Made by a program: the position numbers and the translations under genes. From Isoetes taiwanensis (Eukaryota > Streptophyta > Lycopodiopsida > Isoetales > Isoetaceae), in the NCBI GenBank assembly GCA_021234155.1, contig JAJEKV010000025.1, forward strand, positions 9,859,017 to 9,923,016: a stretch of 64,000 nt of DNA, given 5' to 3'. The notes beneath the pieces are model-generated. The model searched no databases, had not been told where the DNA came from, and worked only from the letters and a program-made list of their open reading frames with translations. Positions 24,160 through 33,662 of this stretch are shown one piece after another. Each line of letters starts with the position of its first letter. Position 1 is the stretch's first letter.

Positions 24160-24166
24160 TTTTATA
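24160..24166 (-). promoter_or_regulatory. TATA box of the DRB2-like gene
   Basis: CTATAAAACC on the minus strand, about 510 bases upstream of the start codon. With the 5'UTR intron removed this gives a leader of roughly 230 nt. The transcript would start near 24130 in a CT-rich stretch, as is common in plant promoters. Confidence 0.55.
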
Positions 24167-24199
24167 GGTCTCAGACGTAATGCGGCGACGGAAGCAAGC

Positions 24200-24990
24200 C
24201 CTTTCTTCTCTGTAAAACTCCCGAACCAAAAACGAAGGAAGGGAAAGGCCTGCCAGAGGCAGTTTAGACCGAGTCCCTCAGTGTTGTGTTTTCAACGTAG
24301 GATATGCCTAAGAGCTGTCCTTAGCTGGACGTCCGCGTGTAAACGGTGACGGTACTTAACCTAAGTGCAGGTCTTAATAAAGGTTGCTTTCGACGGGGGG
24401 TTAATTAGGGTCTTTTAATTGGGTTGGTTTGGTAATTAATTGCCAATTTGCTGGCATGAGTGTGCAAATTTATTAGGCATTAAATTTGGCCTTATTTTTC
24501 TCGTTTAAGTAGCGTGTGGATGTTAATGTATGTTCCATCCACATGCCTCGATTTCTCAATGCCCCACATTTGACCCCCTAGTGTTAATGGTACCAAGAGA
24601 AAAAAAGTTTAAAGCTACAAGAAAAATTGAGCCAACTACATTGTGCCATGTGGCCGAACTCTATTCGTTGCTAGGCACCTTCTAGATGTGAGAAATGTCG
24701 GTTACACGTGGAAAGCCTGCTGATTTCTGCACTCAAGCATTCTTGTATCCATTGTTTTGGTTTTGTTTCACCAGGCGAAAAGTTCTTATTTGGTGTGCAT
24801 TATTTTTGTATTCTCTTGTCATGCATCAACAAGAATTCTGATTCGTTGTATCATTTTTAAACATTTTTCTATGCGGGTCAAAGCTTGTATTCGGTGCCTT
24901 AGGGTGCTTAATACTTTGCCTTGAAGATTTTCGAACCTTTGAAGAACTATGGCTTGACGTGTTGTTTGTATTTCTTAGGGCAAACCCGCG
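24200..24990. other. Intergenic, upstream of the DRB2-like gene
   Basis: Distal promoter or intergenic sequence. No coding frame, repeat array or element end is seen. Confidence 0.4.
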
Positions 24991-24995
24991 TATGA

Positions 24996-25377
24996 GAGAG
25001 CTAAAAATCCTTTCCAGTTTAGAAAGTTATTTAGCCATGTCATTGATTCAACTTCAGAGGCTAGTTCTCCAGCTCTGCTTGATTCTATGCGCTCCTTTTC
25101 GAATCGACAATTTTTTGTTTTGTTATTTTTTCATTTCATGAATTGAATGATCTGGTTGAAAGCTATGTTGCTGAATTTGCATCTCGATCTAGAGGCCAAG
25201 ATCTAGAAGAGCTTGCTTCTAGTTTGTAAATTGACATTCAAGATAAAATTTCAAATTTTAACGTGGAGAATCGTTTGTTGTGCATCCAGCAGCCTCAAGA
25301 GCATGTGCACATCGGGAGATGCAGAATCTACCCCAAAACACTTGCAAGTTGATGGAGATCCTAGGAGCTGGCGGAAG
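24996..25377 (+). pseudogene. Gene remnant interrupted by the copia insertion
   Basis: Plus-strand frames look coding: 24996-25110 (contains FRKLFSHVIDSTSEASSP) and, after an intron-like T-rich gap, 25140-25230 (contains LNDLVESYVAEFASRSRG), then about 25255-25377. The copia element inserted at 25377. With the element removed, the sequence reads into AGTTCTTCATGAGCAG followed by a donor-like GTAATAAG at 33486. Stops and frame changes show decay. The product is not recognised. Confidence 0.35.
25373..25377. repeat. Left target-site duplication of the copia element
   Basis: GGAAG directly before the 5' LTR, repeated at 33467-33471 directly after the 3' LTR. Five bases is the normal duplication for LTR retrotransposons. 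Confidence 0.95.
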
Positions 25378-25870
25378 TGTTGGAAATGACAAAATTATGT
25401 GTCATGTGATATTCTAATCTATGAGAAGCAGTGGCAGTAGATTAGAGTGTCAACATTGATCTATGAGAAGCAGTGGCAGTAGATCAACCTAAGGAAGTAT
25501 GAAAAATATGTGGAAAAAATTAGGGTGGCGGGCTGGTACTACCCAGACGTTGCTAGGCTCGCCAGAAAACGCTTGATACCCCCTGCCCGCCACTTAGGGT
25601 TTTGTGTTGACTGGTCAAACGGGTCAAAGTCAACGACAGCTGGAATTTAAGGACAGCAGGGCCTCCGAATATTTAGGCAAGTTGGAAAACTTTCTATATG
25701 AAGGGCATGCACGATTTGACAAGTGGATATATCCAGGTTGGTAAGAAAACATATATAGATGAATGATGGGGATAGGAGATAATAAGCTGGGTATGCAGAG
25801 ATAGGTGCGGGTTGGAAGGAGACAGAGTCTTGGCATACTTGGGTTCAAATCCCAAGCTCTGATTCTAACA
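25378..25870 (+). repeat. 5' LTR of the copia element
   Basis: Starts TGTTGGAAATGAC and ends GATTCTAACA. Identical to the 3' LTR except at 25566 (A here, T at 33162). Contains a tandem duplication of CTATGAGAAGCAGTGGCAGT near its start and a T-arm-like hairpin CTTGGGTTCAAATCCCAAG (25838-25856) near its end. Confidence 0.97.
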
Positions 25871-25871
25871 T

Positions 25872-25883
25872 TGGTATCAGAGC
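25872..25883 (+). promoter_or_regulatory. Primer-binding site, initiator-Met tRNA
   Basis: TGGTATCAGAGC one base after the 5' LTR. This is the standard complement of the 3' end of plant initiator methionine tRNA, used to prime minus-strand DNA synthesis. Confidence 0.95.
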
Positions 25884-25906
25884 TAGTTGGTTCCTGCCCT
25901 GTGATA

Positions 25907-26785
25907 ATGACAACCAGATTCGGGGCAAATCTATTGAACTCTATTGAAGTTTTTAAAGGAGATGGAGGATTTCAAATCTGGAAGGAGAGTATTAGAGGTG
26001 TGCTGGAGTTCGAAAAATTGTGGTATTTGTTTGATGGTAGCCCAGTAAGGGGTGCAACTAGCTCAGGTGATTCAAGTCCTGCTGCTAGTAGTAGTAGTAA
26101 TGCTCAATCTGGTGCAGGGGGGACTTCAGGTGAAGGTGTGTCTACTGCAAGGGCAACTTCTCTGAGTTCTGGAGCAGGAGATGAAGCTAAGATTATGGAG
26201 GCCCAGGCCATAATCATGTGTAAGGTAGCACTGCCTTAAAACTGAAACTTCGAGGCTTGAAGCCTAAGGAAATGTGGGTAGATGTGCTAGAAAAACAGTT
26301 AAGGAAGATCAAATTGTTTGAGAAAGATAACTTGACTGACTTTTTGGAAAGATTTGATTCCATTATTGCAGATCTTGAGGGAGCTGAAAATATCTTGAAT
26401 GAACAGTATCAAATACTAGCTTTGGCAAGAGCAGTATCTCATAATAGTCACTTGGCAACTTTACTCGAAAATGTAGCCACTTCAAGGAGCATGCTATCGA
26501 ATGATACGCGCATACGAATTTGAAACAGATCTACTATTACACAGGGGAAGAAGGCGATCAATCCTCGAGAGGTCTTGTATACGTAAGACTAAAAGAGGAG
26601 GTTTTTCAAGAGGAAAAGTAGGACCTTGTTATGCATGCAATCAATTTGGTCACCTAAAGAGTGAATGTCCAAACAATAGTGAGAAGGAATTTAGATGTTT
26701 CAATTGTGAAGGCAAAGGGCATTTTGCTTCTGATTGCCCGAGTCCTAAAAAGGGAAGAGGTCGAGGAGATTCTCCGAACTTATAG
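25907..26785 (+). pseudogene. Copia gag, frameshifted
   Basis: Starts at ATG 25907 (MTTRFGANLLNSIEVFKGD). The frame breaks at the TAA 26237-26239, continues in another frame from about 26244 (GLKPKEMWVDVLEKQL), and shifts again near 26510. Two CCHC zinc knuckles follow: CYACNQFGHLKSEC (26627-26668) and CFNCEGKGHFASDC (26696-26737). A TAG closes the frame at 26783-26785. The zinc knuckles bind the element's RNA during particle assembly. Breaks at three places mean no full gag can be made. Confidence 0.9.
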
Positions 26786-27730
26786 AGGTGGCGAGGCAGG
26801 GGAAAATTCAAAGGAGGCTCAAGTATTAATGTGGTAGAAAAGCAAGATAGTAGTGAAGGTGAACTTGAGGATGACACCTTGGAGGTAAGGAAGAATTTAA
26901 CTTGTAATGTTTCAGAGTTTCCAAGGAAAAGCAATAACCAATTTGTTGTTATAGATTCAGGAGCAGAAAAAAGTGTGATGCGTGACTTGCATATGCTTAA
27001 GGATTGGGAAAAGAAGGAAGGACATGTGCAACTTGGTGATGGGGGTTTGAAGAAAATAGAAGATACCGGAGTTTTAGAGTTGTTTGACTTAAATGGCAAA
27101 ATTGTAAAATTGAGAGATGTTTTGTGTGTGCCCAGTCTTGTTAGAAATCTCATATCCGTATGCCAGCTTGTGGATTTGGGATATAAAGTACTGTTTGAAC
27201 AGATCCAATGTAAAGTGTTCCTTAATGGTGAATTAAAGTTTATTGGCAAAAGAGTTGGTAATCTCTTTGGATTGGATATGGAGCATCTTCATGAAATTAA
27301 TCTTGTGGAATATTCAGATGTGAAAATATGGCATAACAGATTATGTCATGTAAATGCTGCAATAATTAAAAGACTTGGGGAAAAGGGATTAATATCTGCC
27401 AAGGTACAAAATGAAAAGTTCTTATGTGGGGGCTGCCAACTTGGAAAGCAATCAAGATTGCCATTTAAAAGGTCACACAAAAGAGCAAAAGGCATTTTGG
27501 ATTTGGTACACACAAATTTATGTGATCCTTTAAATGTTACTAGTTTGAGTGGGCATAAATATTTCATGAGCTTTATTGATGACCAAGTGTTATATTTTGA
27601 AAACAAAAGACCAAGCTAGTGATGCTTTGAAGTTATTTACTGCTGAAACCGAGCTAGAAACTGGAAGGAAGATAAAGTGCATAAGGTCAGGCAGAGGAGG
27701 TGAATATATCTCTGATGAATTTAATATGTA
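26786..27730 (+). pseudogene. Copia protease and integrase N-terminal half
   Basis: The protease active site is VIDSGAE at about 26948-26968. The GAG-pre-integrase HHCC zinc module follows (HNRLCHVN near 27332, CGGCQLGK near 27425). In the integrase core, the position normally HTDLCGP reads HTNLCDP near 27510, so the first catalytic Asp is Asn (a G-to-A change). After FIDD (about 27570) a small deletion shifts the frame. The frame then reads to RGGEYISDEFNMY, where the foreign block begins near 27731. Confidence 0.9.
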
Positions 27731-30552
27731 GCATAATAACAGGGGGTTTTTTTTGTATTTTTGTACGGTTTTTCCAATGGTTTTTATATGATTTGATGGG
27801 CGTATTACACAAGGCCTACTAATTAGTACATCTAGAGTGCCCATTGTATTTGCATACGCTTGAATTAATTTTAATGCCTCTTTTCAATGGTGTAGACCCA
27901 TATATGTAGTATTTTTCAGTTAAGTTTTATTTTTCGTATTATATTTTTTTTTTGCTCGACATGCAAAGCTCGAGCAGCTCATTTTAGGGTTTTTTGCTGT
28001 AAGGGCGTGGTTATGTGGGTCGAATTCAAGCAGCATCGGATTTGGGCAGCGCTTACAAAAATGGATTCTTCCATTTGGGTTTTTGGCCGAAGCTAGCATC
28101 ATAGGCTATGCTTTCCGATGGCAGACTTGTGGTGCATATCCAAATTAATTTTGTGGTGCATATTATACCATGGCAGATCCAGATCGAATTATCGTTCAGC
28201 CATTTGCATAGGTTCCTGAAGCAGACTGGCCTGTTAAATGGTTGCTTGAAGCGCGATTTGATGGGCGCAAATCGCTCTCCCCATGTGCAAAATGGCATCC
28301 GTCGCCAAATCTGCATCCTTCAGGTGTGCCAAATCGATTGCAGAGCTTTGTTTTGTATCCATTCACTGTAAGTGCAGGGTCTGTAAGGGCAGGGTGCTGA
28401 AAAATTTAGTGCATGGCTTAGTCTTAGCACCCATCACTTGCATTTGCTGTGAGAGATTTTGATCATCTGTTTGATACGCATAACATGCATCTCCAGTGGC
28501 CAAGGGCGTTTGTTGGTATTGATATTGTTGATACTGTTGATACTACTGATTTTGTTGAGGTCACGCCATACCGCTGATATCGCTTTTTGTTTGTTGTGGC
28601 CGTGATCATTTGCATGGGCTGCGACTTGCTGCGATTGGTCTAATTGTGGTACCGATATGTTGATTGCACCTCTTTGAATAGGCCGCATATACCGGATCCG
28701 AGAGTTTTGAATTTGTGCGAATCGTCGCATCTGTTGTATTGGCATTGGCCGCATTGTGCGCATTGGTTGAACCGGTACGCGCGGCATATTGGTCGCATCT
28801 GCCGTGCATTGGCTTTCCCGCCGTGGCATAGGCTGCACCTGTTGAATTGAGAGGAGCAGAGAGGAGAATGGAATCAATCCGACAGGAAATGGAGAGCGCC
28901 CAAAAGGAAGAAAGAGAAGAAGAAGAAGAAGAATTATCATTGAAGCTGAAGCTTGCATCATAGGCTATGCCTTCTCTTTCTCTCACAGGCTATGGCAAGA
29001 ATTATGATAGTAAGTTCTCTTGTTTGCTTTGCAAAGCTATTTCTCTATTTCTATTTCTCTATTTCAAAATGGGCACATTAAGAAGGCAGTTGCTTTGTAC
29101 CACAAAGTAAAGAAGTAATCTCTGTAATCCCTGATGGCGGCCATTTCAAATATGGCTTCCATGTAGCTGAGAATACAAAATGGTGTATTATATGCCCTTC
29201 CAAAGCAACGTTTACATTACAGTTTGAGAATGCAGAAACTAAGTTTCCCTTTTCTCAAGTTGGATCTTCATTTTTATTTCTTGAAATGGAGATTGAGATA
29301 GTAGTTTGTTTGAGCTAGTTTTAGAAAGGAAAGGCCCATGTATTTATTTGGTTATTCTTCTATCTATGCTCATGGTTACTTACCTCTTCCATTTGTGCCT
29401 AGTAGGTTCATCCATCCATTTTAGTTGCCCTGTGTTGAGAATGCAGAAACTAAGTTTTCCTTTTGAAGCAGTATCTTGATTTTTATATTTTGATATGGAG
29501 AATGAGACTAGGTAGATGGTTGAGCTAGTTTTGGAAAGGGGAGTAGAACTCTCTACACAAGTTGGCACATTTTGAAGGCAAGTTAGATTCGCAATACTGT
29601 TTGATATGAAATACATTTAATGTGTGGATTAATACAGAATTCTATTCAAGTTTCAGCCAAGTGTATTGAGCGCCCTTAGTATGCAATGCAAATAATTTGA
29701 TGCAAACTCTTAGGAGATGCATGCCAACAAACCAAAAGCATTCGGCATATCGGCGTGCCTGATATTTATTGAGATCCTTTTCGAAAGTATCAATATTTTG
29801 TATGAATTCATTCTTATTTTACTAAAGTGGTATATACCCATGGGATGGCCACATCATCCTTGCTATGGACTCGTTGGATGGCCATTTGTCCATTTCAATG
29901 TTTCTAACATAAAACATTGTCATATATCGAGATGAATAGTCACATTGCAACAAACTATTTCAGCTAAAATGCATTGTATTAAATGAAAATGCAATGTCCT
30001 TGATGTTTTATACAATCTCTTGAATTAATAATTAATATTCAAATAAAAGTTTCTATTTTTTTTTTTTTTGTTAGGGCCGAAGGGCCCAAAAATTTTTATA
30101 TAACAATCAATACATAATTACTATTAACATTATTAACACAAACCATTGCATTCAATGCATTTAAATTAAAATCCCCTTAAACCCCCTTTGGTTTGGGTGC
30201 ATATTCACACCGGGGGTGGCGTGGGGCGTGAGCCCTCATAATTGTATTTTGCACGCATCTGAAATCAACACCATATAGTATTTCGGCTTGAAATCTTATA
30301 GTATTTCGCGAATCTTATTATACAGTATAGCAAATTTTGTACTTGCATACCCCACAAATGAGGAACTTTACGTACGGTGTAGATTAAGGAATAAGGGGCG
30401 AATATGCCAATCCGACAGCTCTCGATGCCCGGAGTCACCCCCCGTGTGAATATGCACCCAAACCAAAGGGGGTTTAAGGGGGATTTTAATTTAAATGCAT
30501 TGAATGCAATGGTTTGTGTTAATAATGTTAATAGTAATTATGTATTGATTGT
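27731..30552. mobile_element. Foreign block inserted in copia integrase
   Basis: Integrase reads to EFNM(Y) at about 27730 and resumes with CANRGIKRQL at about 30550, so roughly 2.8 kb is inserted within the codon region. The block has no recognised coding domain. Its parts are: A/T-rich left edge with a T-run (27746-27753); words such as CATCATAGGCTATGC at about 28096 and 28957; a partial duplication around 29230 and 29440 (GAATGCAGAAACTAAGTTT); and a 450-bp fold-back element at its right edge. AACAGGGG occurs at both junctions (27738-27745 and 30556-30563), possibly an eroded target duplication. The insertion mechanism is not settled. Confidence 0.75.
30103..30552. mobile_element. Fold-back element with about 116-bp inverted arms
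   Basis: The left arm 30103-30218 (begins ACAATCAATACATAATTA) and the right arm 30436-30552 are nearly perfect inverted copies; the clearest difference is one extra base in a C/G run. About 217 bp of unrelated sequence lies between. No transposase. Long arms suit a fold-back or MULE-type MITE. No 9-bp target duplication was found. The right arm abuts the point where copia integrase resumes. Confidence 0.85.
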
Positions 30553-31317
30553 GCAAACAGGGGAATCAAGAGGCAATTGACATGCAGATACTCACCACAA
30601 CAAAATGGAGTTGCAGAAAGGAAAAATAGAACATTGCTTGATGCTGTGAGGTCCATGTTGAAGTATTCTGGTTTACCAAATTATTTATGGGATGAAGCTG
30701 TGAAGACGGCTGTCTACATTCAAAACTTGTTACCTTCATCAAGTATTAAAGGTGCAATTCCATAAATGCTTTGGTCTGGTAAGTCACCTTCTTATGATAG
30801 ATTAAAAGCATATGGGTGTTTATGCTTTGTACATGTTCCTGAAGAACTAAGGAAAAAGTTGGATGATAGAGCATACATATCTTATCTAGTAGGGTATGAT
30901 TCTAACTCGAAAGCATTCAGATTATATGATCCTGCTAGAAGGAAAATTATAGTGAGTAGAGATGTGGTCTTCAATGAAAACGAATTTTATAAGAAAATTC
31001 CCAAGATAAATACTGAAGATCCATGTGAAAGTGAAAGGAAAGATAGTATTGAAGAAGTAAATCAGTCAATAAGTGAAGAGGAAAAAACTCAAGGATTGGA
31101 GCAGGTAGATTTGAGTGACTCTGATAATGAGTCAGAAATGATTCCAAGTAATGTTGTTGAGCCAGAAGTGGAATCAAGTGCAAGAGACCAAGAGGCAGAA
31201 GTTGATAAAATTGATAGACCAAAAAGAAAACCCAAACGAACAGAAGCTCAAATGTTGGCAGAAGAAGCCAAACATAATTTAGAGTCTCATGGTAGAACCG
31301 AACTTGGAAAAAAGTAA
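30553..31317 (+). pseudogene. Copia integrase C-terminal half
   Basis: Continues the integrase core: YSPQQNGVAERKNRTLLDA holds the conserved NGVAERKNRT block with the catalytic Glu, followed by the LPNYLWDEAV helix. A TAA at 30763-30765 interrupts the frame, which continues in phase with LWSGKSPSYDRLKAYGC and GYDSNSKAFRLYDP. An acidic linker to reverse transcriptase follows. Confidence 0.92.
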
Positions 31318-32348
31318 AAGACTTAGATCTCGTGTAGGAGAAATTAATCTTGTATTTGACATTTTGATACTTGAAAACATACAAGATTCCACAAAATTAT
31401 ATGGAGGCAGCTCAAGATATGAATGGAAAGAACTGAAATGTGCTATGGAAGAAGAAATGAGAGCATTCAAAAGAACAAACACTTATACAATGGTGGATAT
31501 TCCTTCCGATAAGAATATAGTTGGAAGTAAGTGGATCTATAGAATAAAACCGAGGAGTAGACAAAAATACAAAGAAATTCAAAGCCGGACTTGTTGCCGC
31601 AGGGGCTTTACACGTAAAAAAAAAAGGGAAGATTTTGATGAAACATTCTCACCATTGGTAAAGATAAATAGTTTGAGAATGTTATTAGCTATTGCTAATG
31701 CTTGTGGCCTTGAAATCCATCATATGGATGTAAGTACAAACATTCTTGAATGCTAAATTAGAGGAGGAATTTTATTTAAGACCGCACTTTTATTTGAAGA
31801 GGAAAAAGGAAAAATTTGGAAGTTGAATAGAGCGAGTCTATGGTCTTAAACAATCTCCTAGGGAATGGTATAAATGTATGGATGGATATCTTGTAGAACA
31901 AGGTTTTGAGAAGTTCAATTATGATGGTAATATCTATAGGTTCAAAATGGGAGATGCCCGTGCATTATTGCTTTATATGTTGATGACAATATTATGATAT
32001 CAAAGGGAACTCAAGTGCTAAATCATTGCAAAGATATCTTAAAGAAAACGATTCCAAATGAGTGATCTTGGAGAATTAAAGAGGTTTACGGGCATAGATG
32101 TTTACGAGGGGACGTAAATCACAAGATATTAGCTTTGAGTCAACAAGGGCATATTCAAAACATGTTGAAGAAATTTCATATGGAAGATTGCAATATGACA
32201 TATACTCCTATGGTTCCCTCGGTCCGCGAGAATCTCTCGCAGATATGAGTCCAAAGACGTAAACCGAAAAGCAAACAAATGGAGAAAATACCTTACGATG
32301 TTTGATTGGTTGTTTGTCCTATGTAGCCAATTGTACTAGGCCCCGACA
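31289..32348 (+). pseudogene. Copia reverse transcriptase, frameshifted
   Basis: EWKELKCAMEEEMRAFKR starts the domain, then SKWIYRIK, DFDETFSPLVKINSLRMLL and HHMDVSTNILEC. Frameshifts occur near 31570 and 31745. The catalytic motif YVDD is intact at 31976-31987, but the surrounding frame is broken several more times up to 32348. Confidence 0.9.
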
Positions 32349-32963
32349 TTGCATTTGCGCTTAATATTCTCGGTAGGGTACAATGACAAGGTAGGTAAAG
32401 GACACCGGAATGCAGCAAAAAGGATTCTCAAATACTTGAAAGGTACAATGCATTTTGGTATAGTATTTAATGAAACAAACTTGCAATTGCGTGCTTATTG
32501 TGATGCCGATTGGGGAGGAGATTTAGACAAACGAAAATCAACTTCAGGATATGTTATTTTATTAGGTGGAGCCCCAGTTGCTTGAAGTGCAAGAAGCAAA
32601 GCAAAGATTGCTTTATCTAGTCTTTGAAGAAAGTACAACTCAGCAGCCCTCCTGACTAAAGGAACTTATTTGGGAAAGAAGACTTATGGCAGAATTTGGT
32701 TTTGCTCAAAGAGGACCAACAATCATTTATTGTGATAATACTAGTTGTATTGCCATGTCAAAAATCCAATTTTGCAATTTAAAGATCAAAACGCATTGAG
32801 ATGGAAGTTCATTTCATCGAGATATGGTCAAAAGAAATCAAGTGCATTTGACCTATGTTAGTACAGCTGATCAAAGAGCAGATATTCTTACAAAGGCACT
32901 ACCATTATCCAGATTCCAGGAAATAAGGAAATTATTACAATGTGATGACAGGGAATATCACAT
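32349..32963 (+). pseudogene. Copia RNase H
   Basis: Contains YCDADWGGDLDKRKSTSGY from 32496, then a TGA at 32582-32584 where a Trp is expected (GAPVA followed by S). Later parts read YCDNTSCIAMSK and TYVSTADQRADILTKALP, ending at the polypurine tract. Normally the domain degrades the RNA template. Confidence 0.9.
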
Positions 32964-32973
32964 GAAGGGGGAA
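32964..32973 (+). promoter_or_regulatory. Polypurine tract of the copia element
   Basis: GAAGGGGGAA lies directly before the 3' LTR. It primes plus-strand synthesis. Confidence 0.9.
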
Positions 32974-33466
32974 TGTTGGAAATGACAAAATTATGTGTCA
33001 TGTGATATTCTAATCTATGAGAAGCAGTGGCAGTAGATTAGAGTGTCAACATTGATCTATGAGAAGCAGTGGCAGTAGATCAACCTAAGGAAGTATGAAA
33101 AATATGTGGAAAAAATTAGGGTGGCGGGCTGGTACTACCCAGACGTTGCTAGGCTCGCCAGTAAACGCTTGATACCCCCTGCCCGCCACTTAGGGTTTTG
33201 TGTTGACTGGTCAAACGGGTCAAAGTCAACGACAGCTGGAATTTAAGGACAGCAGGGCCTCCGAATATTTAGGCAAGTTGGAAAACTTTCTATATGAAGG
33301 GCATGCACGATTTGACAAGTGGATATATCCAGGTTGGTAAGAAAACATATATAGATGAATGATGGGGATAGGAGATAATAAGCTGGGTATGCAGAGATAG
33401 GTGCGGGTTGGAAGGAGACAGAGTCTTGGCATACTTGGGTTCAAATCCCAAGCTCTGATTCTAACA
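32974..33466 (+). repeat. 3' LTR of the copia element
   Basis: Same length (493 bp) and sequence as the 5' LTR apart from T at 33162. Followed by the GGAAG target duplication (33467-33471). Confidence 0.97.
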
Positions 33467-33540
33467 GGAAGTTCTTCATGAGCAGGTAATAAGCTCCAAT
33501 ATTTTAATTTGAGACAAAAATTGCTAATTTGAGAATTTTA

Positions 33541-33662
33541 AGCTAGCAAGCATGACACATTTTACTCATAGCAAGCTGGCAAGCAAGACACATTTTGCTC
33601 ATTGTAAGCTAGCTAGCAACACCATTTTACAGCTCTTGAGCTAGCAAAACACATTTTTCTCA
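33541..33662. repeat. About 33-bp tandem repeat, four units
   Basis: Units start near 33541, 33570, 33606 and 33639, each with AGCTAGCAA(G) and ACACATTTT. It lies next to the 3' end of the interrupted minus-strand reading frame. Confidence 0.6.

Larger units (their letters stand above)
25378..33466 (+). mobile_element. Ty1/copia LTR retrotransposon, complete ends, broken interior
   Basis: The element has two 493-bp LTRs, a primer-binding site complementary to initiator-Met tRNA, gag with two zinc knuckles, aspartic protease, integrase, reverse transcriptase and RNase H in copia order, a polypurine tract, and a GGAAG target duplication. The interior is 7.1 kb, of which about 2.8 kb (roughly 27731-30552) is a foreign block inside integrase. 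The reading frame is broken by several single-base frameshifts and stops, so it cannot encode a working polyprotein. The LTRs nevertheless differ at one base only, implying very recent insertion, mobilisation in trans, or gene conversion. Confidence 0.97.
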
